Source: Verrucomicrobiaceae bacterium (lineage in GTDB: Bacteria; Verrucomicrobiota; Verrucomicrobiia; Verrucomicrobiales; Verrucomicrobiaceae). From it: 64,000 nt of DNA. Position 1 is the stretch's first letter. Each line of letters starts with the position of its first letter. The notes below the pieces were generated by a model, which saw nothing but the letters and a program-made list of their open reading frames with translations, made no database searches and was not told the origin of the DNA. The translations under genes and the position numbers were made by a program. The DNA lies in NCBI GenBank assembly GCA_016713245.1, contig JADJPM010000004.1, forward strand, positions 434,001 through 498,000, written 5' to 3'. Positions 58,064 to 64,000 of this stretch are shown one piece after another.

Positions 58064-59848
58064 TTACTTTGCACCAGCCTTTTTGGGGCTGGACTTAGCT
58101 GCGGCAGGTGCTGCTGCGGGACTTGCGGCCGCAGCAGGCGCGGGGGCGAGGTTGAGGCTCTTCTTGAGCTTCTCAAGCTCGGCCTTGCCCTGCTTGACGA
58201 CTTCTTCGGTGAAGACTTTCTTGTCTTCTTTCTTCGCGTCTTCTAGAGCAGCGACATACTGATTGATCTCAGCAGACTGGCCCTTGGTGGCCTCGCTAGC
58301 GAGTTGGGCATAGGCCCAAGCAAGCGGAAAGTTTGGCTTGCCGGGTTCAACGCCATTGAGGTGAAGCGTGGAAAGACGAACCATTGCCAGCGGTGCACCC
58401 AATTGAGCAGCTTCGGAGTAGGTGCGCTCAGCGAGGATCAAATTGCGCTCCATGCCAGTGCCCTGTTCAGCCATCATGCCGTAGGCGATCTTGGCGGGGG
58501 CGTAGCCGGCATCAGCGGCACGTTTGTACCAACCACCCGCGGCGATGATGTCCTGGGTTACACCGGCACCGTTGGCGTAAAGGCCGGCGAGCTGGTTCAT
58601 GGCGGCGAGCACGCCAGCGTTTGCAGCGCGGATGTAGAGGGAGAAGGCCTTTTCAGGGTCTTTGTCCACCACCGTGCCGGTTTCATAGAAACGACCGACG
58701 GCAAAGAAGGCCTCGGCGGCGTTGTTCTGGGCAGCCATGCGATACAGGTCGAGGGCATTTTTAGCATTCGGCTGCACGAGGATGTTCTTGGGATCCCAAG
58801 AACCATCAGCTTCGGGCTTTGCATCTGGCTTGGCGATGCCGGATTCGGATGCCTGGGCCAAGCGGAAAAGGGCGGCGGGATCGCTGCCCTGAGCGGCCTT
58901 ACCATAATACTCAATGGCTTTCTGGAGGTCAGCCTTCACATCGGCATTATTTTCGCCCACGCCGCCTTCATAGATCTGGCCGAGGATGCGGTTCGCGGCT
59001 GCGAGACCACCCTTAGCAGAGTCTTCAAACATCTTAAGCGCCTGCTGAACATTCTTTGTGACGAGGTTCGGAGCGGTCTTGCCGTCGCCCGTGTCACCCG
59101 CAAGAAGACGGGCACCATATTCACCGAGGGCGGTGGCGTTGCCTTGTTTCTCGGCGGCCATCTTCAGGTAATCCAAAGACTTTGCGAAATCTTGCGCGTA
59201 GCCAGTGATACCACGGGCATAGATCTGATAGAGGCCCAAGGAGGCGTCGCCATCGCCATCCGCACTGGCTTTTTCGAGTAGCTCAACGGCTGTCTTGTTG
59301 TCCTGCGCGATGATAGGAGCGGCAGCGCCGGAAAGGTGAAGCTGGGCTTTCATGCGGCGGGCGAGTTTGTTGCCGGACTTTTCAGCTTCCACGATGAGAT
59401 TTACCGCTTCACGCGTCTTATCAGCATCCTGGCGGAAACCGTTGAGGAGAACCTGGGCCAGTTCGATCTGTGCAGCAGGGATGCTACCAGCGGCGCGGTA
59501 GAGATCGATGATCGAATTGACGTTCACGTTGTTGCCGCCCACGAGGATGCCCCACTTCGCCAGCACATAGGCCGCGTTCGCGTCCTTCTTATTCGCGAGG
59601 TCTTGCACTTGCGTCACAGCGGCGTTGAACGCCTTTGTCCAGTCGCCGTTAGCTCCCGTGTTTTGCGGGTCTTTCTGAACTTTGGCCTGCTCGGCTTCCA
59701 GCGTGACAAGAATCTTATCGAGCTCGGCGCTGGGTTTGACGAGATCGGACTTTTCGATGCCAGCGATTGGAGCGGCAAATGCGGCGCCGTGGAAGGCGGC
59801 AATGGCGGCAAGCACGGCGACTTTGTGTTTGATTGCTTTGAATAGCAT
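58064..59848 (-). CDS. Secreted Sel1-like repeat (TPR-type) protein
   Basis: A 594-residue exported protein, signal peptide MLFKAIKHKVAVLAAIAAFHGAAFA. At least eight Sel1-like repeats are seen, such as 'NATALGEYGARLLAGDTGDG', 'AANRILGQIYEGGVGENNAD', 'AAEAFFAVGRFYETGTVVDKD', 'AAMNQLAGLYANGAGVTQD' and 'APAKIAYGMMAEQGTGMERN'. The C-terminus is a Lys/Glu helix and an Ala/Pro/Lys tail. Sel1 repeats form right-handed solenoids that bind partner proteins, often in envelope assembly; the partner is unknown. The A/T-ending codon content is slightly higher than in its GC-rich neighbours. Confidence 0.9.
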   Translation of the reverse strand: MLFKAIKHKVAVLAAIAAFHGAAFAAPIAGIEKSDLVKPSAELDKILVTLEAEQAKVQKDPQNTGANGDWTKAFNAAVTQVQDLANKKDANAAYVLAKWGILVGGNNVNVNSIIDLYRAAGSIPAAQIELAQVLLNGFRQDADKTREAVNLIVEAEKSGNKLARRMKAQLHLSGAAAPIIAQDNKTAVELLEKASADGDGDASLGLYQIYARGITGYAQDFAKSLDYLKMAAEKQGNATALGEYGARLLAGDTGDGKTAPNLVTKNVQQALKMFEDSAKGGLAAANRILGQIYEGGVGENNADVKADLQKAIEYYGKAAQGSDPAALFRLAQASESGIAKPDAKPEADGSWDPKNILVQPNAKNALDLYRMAAQNNAAEAFFAVGRFYETGTVVDKDPEKAFSLYIRAANAGVLAAMNQLAGLYANGAGVTQDIIAAGGWYKRAADAGYAPAKIAYGMMAEQGTGMERNLILAERTYSEAAQLGAPLAMVRLSTLHLNGVEPGKPNFPLAWAYAQLASEATKGQSAEINQYVAALEDAKKEDKKVFTEEVVKQGKAELEKLKKSLNLAPAPAAAASPAAAPAAAKSSPKKAGAK

Positions 59849-60032
59849 AAGTGGTTGTGGGAAGGGTGGGCTTTGGACCCGATAAGACGGGAAGCGTTCA
59901 TTTTTCGGGAGAAAACCTTAAAAAAGCAAGTCTTTGTTTGTTTGGCGGTGCGAATCATTCATGCTGCGAACCCACCTCAATCTCTTTTACCAGGGTCGAT
60001 TCTGGTTTAACAACCTTGGGTGGAAGGGGCAG

Positions 60033-60425
60033 ATGAAAGAATGCTTAACCGTTATGAGCTATTACCATTCCAAAATCGAAGACATCTCCGCAATGGATGT
60101 GCGCAGTATTTTTGATGACCTCTGCTTCGCTATAGGGTGGCCGCTCGGACAGTATTATGAGATGATCGCATGGCGCTGGCTGGTTCTTTATTTTCAGCAG
60201 CTCCGAGTTACCGATGTAACCCACAATCACATCCCCCATCAGGGCGTCCTAACTTCTAAAATTTCCAGTCTTGTCGGTTCGGAAGCCTATGTTTTTTGCC
60301 GCGAAATTTGTCTCGAGCGGCGTGAGGGATTGGAACGGCATGTTAGTAAGTCTGTGCTCAGTCTGTTAAAAAAACTTTACGCGTCTCCACAGCACCGATT
60401 GGGGAAATTGCGCCGCAGAAATTGA
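60033..60425 (+). CDS. Hypothetical protein in AT-rich segment
   Basis: A possible 130-residue protein. ATG 60033 is preceded by ggaagggg (60022-60029), a plausible ribosome binding site. Features are 'SYYHSKIEDISAMDVRSIFDD', 'AIGWPLGQYYEMIAWRWLVLYFQQLRV' and a basic C-terminus (LGKLRRRN). No family was recognised. Base composition is visibly lower in G+C than the flanking genes, as is the first half of dnaB downstream, so the segment may have a different origin. The whole 59849-60528 interval contains nothing else that I can support. Confidence 0.4.
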   Translation: MKECLTVMSYYHSKIEDISAMDVRSIFDDLCFAIGWPLGQYYEMIAWRWLVLYFQQLRVTDVTHNHIPHQGVLTSKISSLVGSEAYVFCREICLERREGLERHVSKSVLSLLKKLYASPQHRLGKLRRRN

Positions 60426-60528
60426 TAGTAACTCTGAAACCGTGCATGCGTGACTCTTAGCTGCTGGCCTGTCTTCAGATACGGTCGCCGAAATTGCTGG
60501 CAGCGCCCTCAACTTCGCATCATGCTTC

Positions 60529-62052
60529 ATGGGCATGCCAGAAATTGATCCACCGACTGCGCCCAAAGAAGCACCTACCGCAGAGAAAAAAACTGCGGAT
60601 CGCTCTGTTGAGCGATTTCAAACAAAAAAAAGATCCTCAGAACCTACTGTGGAAGAGCTTCTTGCCACGATCAATCGTGCTCTTCCATTCTCTGATGAGG
60701 CCGAAAAAGGTGTTCTTTCTTGCCTACTTCAGGATCCACAGGAGCGACTCAGTGACTGTCGCATTAATTTGCCCGCCAATGCCTTCTACCATGAAGCCAA
60801 CCGCACAATTTATGAGAAGCTCCTCGAATTTTACGACAAGAGTCTTCCTGTCGACCCTATCACCGTAACGCACGCATTACGAGACCAAGGCATTTTGGAT
60901 AAAGTAGGAGGTGCCGCTGCAATCACAGACCTGTTCACATTTGTCCCGATCACAGCGCATTATCCTTATTATAAGAAGGTAGTCACTGATAAGCATATCC
61001 TTCGCGAGTTGATCTACGCCTCGTCGTTGAATATCAATCAAGCATATGAGCACGGAAAAGACCAGTTAGACGAGGATGTTAACACACTTTTGGACCATGC
61101 TGAGCAAAGAGCACTTGGAGTAAGGCAAGCATTCGGAATCAAAGAAGGCATCAAGACGCTCAGCCAGCATGTCATGGATGCCATCGATAGCATTCAATAC
61201 ATGCTCGAGCATCCCGGACAGCTCCGCGGCCTCTCCACCGGCTACTCGAAGCTCGATCAGATGAGCAGCGGCCTGCAAGGCGGCGAAATGTTCGTCATTG
61301 CCGCTCGTCCTTCGATGGGGAAAACCTCCCTCGCGATGAACATCGTCGAGCACATCGCGGTGGATTGTAACAAGCCCTGCGTTGTCTTCTCCCTCGAAAT
61401 GAGCGCCACGATGCTCGTGCGTCGTCTGCTCGTCTCCCGCGCCCGCCTCAGCATGCAGGATCTCTCCCGCGGTCTCCTCTCCCGTGCCCAGCAGGATGCG
61501 CTCGCCAAAGCCACGCGTGACCTCCAAAAGGCCCAGATCTTCATCGATGAGACCCCCGGCCTCGACATCATGGAGATGCGTGCCAAATCCCGCCGCCTCA
61601 AGAAGCAGCACGACATTCAGATGATCATGATCGACTACCTGCAGCTCGTCACCAGCGGCAGCCGTCGGGCCAAGGACAACCGCCAGATCGAAATCGCCGA
61701 AATCTCCGCCGGCATCAAAGGCCTCGCCAAAGAGCTCAACGTTCCCGTCATCGTGCTCGCCCAGCTCAATCGCGCCGTCGAAAGCCGCAAAGGGCAGCGG
61801 CCCGTGCTCTCCGACCTTCGTGAGTCCGGCTCCATCGAGCAGGATGCGGACATGGTGGGCCTCCTCACCCGTGCCGATTACGCCGGCGCCAAAATGGAGG
61901 TCGAAGATGAGGAAGCGGAGGAGAAAAAGCGTGGTGAAGCCATGCTTATCCTCGCCAAAAACCGAAACGGCCCCACCGACGACGTCCACCTCCGCTTCAT
62001 CGATCACGCGATGCGCTTCGTCGAGCGCACTGAAGAGCCGGAATCACCTTGA
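60529..62052 (+). CDS. dnaB: Replicative DNA helicase DnaB
   Basis: A 507-residue hexameric helicase. The N-terminal domain ('LPFSDEAEKGVLSCLLQDP', 'FYHEANRTIYEKLLEFYDKSLPVDPITVTHAL') contacts primase and the C-terminal RecA-like domain has 'STGYSKLDQMSSGLQGGEMFVIAARPSMGKTSLAMNI', split here around Walker A 'ARPSMGKTS', then 'MIMIDYLQLVTSG' and 'IVLAQLNRAVESR'. The length is normal and no intein is present. Base composition changes sharply near 61140: lines before it hold about 40% G+C, lines after about 60-70%, so the gene looks mosaic. ATG 60535 is an alternative start. Confidence 0.96.
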   Translation: MGMPEIDPPTAPKEAPTAEKKTADRSVERFQTKKRSSEPTVEELLATINRALPFSDEAEKGVLSCLLQDPQERLSDCRINLPANAFYHEANRTIYEKLLEFYDKSLPVDPITVTHALRDQGILDKVGGAAAITDLFTFVPITAHYPYYKKVVTDKHILRELIYASSLNINQAYEHGKDQLDEDVNTLLDHAEQRALGVRQAFGIKEGIKTLSQHVMDAIDSIQYMLEHPGQLRGLSTGYSKLDQMSSGLQGGEMFVIAARPSMGKTSLAMNIVEHIAVDCNKPCVVFSLEMSATMLVRRLLVSRARLSMQDLSRGLLSRAQQDALAKATRDLQKAQIFIDETPGLDIMEMRAKSRRLKKQHDIQMIMIDYLQLVTSGSRRAKDNRQIEIAEISAGIKGLAKELNVPVIVLAQLNRAVESRKGQRPVLSDLRESGSIEQDADMVGLLTRADYAGAKMEVEDEEAEEKKRGEAMLILAKNRNGPTDDVHLRFIDHAMRFVERTEEPESP

Positions 62053-62130
62053 TGCGAGGCTCTCGTTGAGAAACGCCAACTTTAAGCTTGGAACCTCCGC
62101 CAGCCTGTTTATCACAGGGGCCGCACTTTG

Positions 62131-63297
62131 ATGAAAAAAGCCCTCCTCGCCCTCGAAGATGGCCGGGTGTTTGAAGGCACGGCGTTCGGCGCCGAGGCCA
62201 CACACACCGGCGAAATCTGCTTTAATACCTCCATGACCGGCTATCAGGAGGTGCTCACCGATCCCTCCTATCGCGGTCAGATCGTCACGATGACCTATCC
62301 CATGATCGGGAATTACGGCGTGAACCCGCTCGATCCTGAGAGCAGCCAGCCGCACGTTCGTGGTTTCGTCATTGAAGAGCTGTGCGACATCCCCAGCAAC
62401 TGGCGTAGCACGCAGAGCCTCGACGGATACCTCAAAGAATGGAACATCCCCGGCATCCAGGGCATTGATACCCGTGCCCTCACCAAGCATCTCCGCACCC
62501 GCGGAGCCATGCGGGCCGTCATCACCAGCGCCGTGCTCAATGCCGATGAGGCTGTGAAGCTCGCCGCCAGCAGCCCCACGATGGAAGGCAGCGATTTCGT
62601 CAAGGAAGTCACCACCTCCAAGCCCTATGTTTGGGACCCCGAGAGCACTGAAAGCCGCGAGTGGGACATCCCCAGCCCTTCGCAAAACCGTGAAGGCGGC
62701 CCCACCGGTGCCTTTCACAGCCTGCCCGAGGCCAAGCACCACATTGTGGCCTACGATTTCGGCATCAAACGCAACATCCTCCGCCGCCTCCGCCAGGCCG
62801 GCTTTCGCGTCGATGTCGTTCCCGCCACCACCAGTGCCAAAGACGTGCTCGCTCGGAATCCCGATGGCATTTTCCTCTCCAACGGCCCCGGAGATCCCGC
62901 CGCGCTGAGTTACATCCACACCGAGGTGAAGCAGCTCATCGGCGTGAAGCCCATCTTCGCCATCTGCCTCGGCCATCAGATCCTCGGCCACGCCTACGGC
63001 GGCAAGACCTTCAAGCTCAAGTTCGGTCATCGCGGCGGCAACCAGCCTGTTAAAGACCTCCGCAATGGCCAGGTGGCCATCACCAGCCAGAACCACGGCT
63101 TCGCCATTGATCCTGCCAGCCTTCCCGGCAATGTCGAGGTCACCCATATCAACCTCAACGACGGCACCGTCGAAGGCATGCGCCACCGCGAGGCCCCCGT
63201 CCTCAGCGTTCAATACCACCCCGAAGCTGCCCCCGGCCCGAACGACGCGAAATACTTCTTCTCCGAATTCGCTGCGATGATCGACAAAGGCCACTGA
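62131..63297 (+). CDS. carA: Carbamoyl-phosphate synthase small subunit
   Basis: A 388-residue glutaminase subunit that supplies ammonia to CarB for arginine and pyrimidine synthesis. N-terminal CPSase_sm_chain: 'LEDGRVFEGTAFGAEATHTGEICFNTSMTGYQEVLTDPSY'. The GATase1 domain has the nucleophile in 'IFAICLGHQILGHAYGG' and the His-Glu pair in 'SVQYHPEAAPGPND'. 'FLSNGPGDPAALSYI' is also conserved. ATG 62131 is used; TTG 62128 precedes it. carB is not in the window; the neighbour is an Ntn hydrolase. Confidence 0.96.
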   Translation: MKKALLALEDGRVFEGTAFGAEATHTGEICFNTSMTGYQEVLTDPSYRGQIVTMTYPMIGNYGVNPLDPESSQPHVRGFVIEELCDIPSNWRSTQSLDGYLKEWNIPGIQGIDTRALTKHLRTRGAMRAVITSAVLNADEAVKLAASSPTMEGSDFVKEVTTSKPYVWDPESTESREWDIPSPSQNREGGPTGAFHSLPEAKHHIVAYDFGIKRNILRRLRQAGFRVDVVPATTSAKDVLARNPDGIFLSNGPGDPAALSYIHTEVKQLIGVKPIFAICLGHQILGHAYGGKTFKLKFGHRGGNQPVKDLRNGQVAITSQNHGFAIDPASLPGNVEVTHINLNDGTVEGMRHREAPVLSVQYHPEAAPGPNDAKYFFSEFAAMIDKGH

Positions 63298-63343
63298 GCC
63301 CAATCGACATTCGGATTTCAGGCCTTCGTCATTTCTTAAAATC

Positions 63344-63946
63344 ATGTCCACCATCGTCGTCACCCAGAAAAACGGAGTCGCCTGCATCGGGGCGGATACT
63401 TTGAGCTGCCTCGGCTCGCTGCGTCAGAAGGCTGGCCATGTCGTGAACAAAACGAAGATCACCAAGATCGGCGATACCTTCATCGGCCTCACGGGCACTT
63501 CAGCGAGCCTCGTCGTGCTCAATAGCTACTTTTCCAATCTCGACCGCCCGCGTGACTTCTCCTCCTGCGAGATGATCTTCGAAACTTTTCGCCATGCCCA
63601 CGCCTGGTTGAAGGCCGAGTACTTCATGACGGCCATGCCCGACAAGGGCGAGGAATACGAGACCACGCAGTTCTACGGCCTCGCCGCGAATGAGCATGGC
63701 ATCTTCGCTCTCTACTCCTACCGCTCCGCCCAGCAGTTTCACAAATTCTGGGCCGCCGGCTCCGGCCGTGACTTCGCCCTCGGAGCCATGCAAACCGCCT
63801 ACGAAAGCGGCAAAAGCGCCGAAGAGATCGCCCGCGCCGGCCTCGAAGCCGCCGCCGAGTTCGACAGCGCCACTTCTGCTCCTTTTGAGATCCATTCGAT
63901 CCTGCTAGCCGGTGCCGAAAAGCCCAAGGCGAAAAAGCGGAAGTAA
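63344..63946 (+). CDS. HslV/proteasome-beta-like Ntn hydrolase
   Basis: A 200-residue protein. It starts MSTIVVTQKNGVACIGADTLSC, where Thr3 aligns with the nucleophilic N-terminal threonine of HslV (MTTIV...), so removal of Met-Ser would expose it. 'KITKIGDTFIGLTGTSASLVVL' and the late block 'AAGSGRDFALGAMQTAYESGKSAEEIARAGLEAAAEFD' match HslV/proteasome beta subunits. HslV itself is about 175 residues and paired with HslU; no hslU is seen within the window (it could lie downstream). A small family of orphan bacterial proteasome homologues (Anbu/BPH-type) is an alternative. The 3' tail is Lys-rich. Confidence 0.8.
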   Translation: MSTIVVTQKNGVACIGADTLSCLGSLRQKAGHVVNKTKITKIGDTFIGLTGTSASLVVLNSYFSNLDRPRDFSSCEMIFETFRHAHAWLKAEYFMTAMPDKGEEYETTQFYGLAANEHGIFALYSYRSAQQFHKFWAAGSGRDFALGAMQTAYESGKSAEEIARAGLEAAAEFDSATSAPFEIHSILLAGAEKPKAKKRK

Positions 63947-64000
63947 TTCCTTCCGTCCCTGTCTGCCCATCCAATCCTTGTACTTCAAGGAAGTGGAGGC

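Noticed and set aside
62044..63387. 447-residue frame antisense to carA
   Set aside because: carA is unmistakable; the antisense frame has no recognisable domain.

Overview
The window looks like a chromosomal segment of a GC-rich Gram-negative bacterium of the Verrucomicrobiota, most likely a Prosthecobacter-like member of the Verrucomicrobiaceae. This rests on the gene mix, not on a database search: three secreted sulfatases, secreted sugar-binding and DUF1080-like proteins, a giant autotransporter-repeat protein ending in a PEP-CTERM-like tail (VPEPSR, hydrophobic stretch, RRRRA), a secreted PQQ-type dehydrogenase fused to haem motifs, a squalene-cyclase-like toroid protein, and many short multi-hairpin palindromes served by a RAYT transposase.

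Layout. 1-8.8 kb: end of a CocE/NonD hydrolase, then a minus-strand operon (YqiJ-like OB-fold membrane protein, YqiK-type flotillin, 1664-residue DUF3686-type ATPase, GNAT acetyltransferase). 8.9-17 kb: three sulfatases and two secreted accessory proteins around a housekeeping block (hpt, moaD, pdxH). 17-21 kb: folP-prmC and a membrane toroid protein. 21-27.3 kb: an alcohol dehydrogenase and an unusual isoprenoid locus, in which a CrtC/AttH lipocalin fused to a trans-isoprenyl diphosphate synthase is divergent from an ABC ATPase, an FtsX-like permease and a LolA-like protein. 27.3-30.9 kb: a KGPDC/HPS-family enzyme, PAS-AraC regulator, RidA-family protein and miaB. 30.9-35.6 kb: a potassium locus (KdpE-like regulator, shortened KdpD-like kinase, Kup transporter) split by a RAYT with its REP repeats. 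Both the kinase and kup are preceded by the same promoter-like block.

35.6-44.2 kb: large secreted proteins and an ECF-like sigma factor. 44.3-48.7 kb: a secreted-enzyme operon (GATase1/BPL_N-like, NlpC/P60-like, EF-hand plus calpain-like) divergent from a transmembrane Ser/Thr kinase. 48.7-54.5 kb: low-complexity secreted protein, GNAT, small membrane protein, PrsW-type protease, DUF2851 protein, Rex. 54.5-64 kb: tyrA, a proline-rich lipoprotein, dnaN, tRNA-Ala(GGC), a Sel1-repeat protein, an AT-rich patch running into the first half of dnaB, carA and an HslV/proteasome-beta-like Ntn hydrolase.

The most striking signals are: (i) the CrtC/AttH-prenyl synthase fusion with its export genes; (ii) the flotillin/giant ATPase operon; (iii) the duplicated promoter block linking kup to the Kdp-like two-component system; (iv) palindromic elements inserted in frame inside two coding sequences; (v) the EF-hand calpain operon; (vi) an abrupt base-composition switch inside dnaB. 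No CRISPR array, rRNA, prophage or classical insertion sequence was seen.
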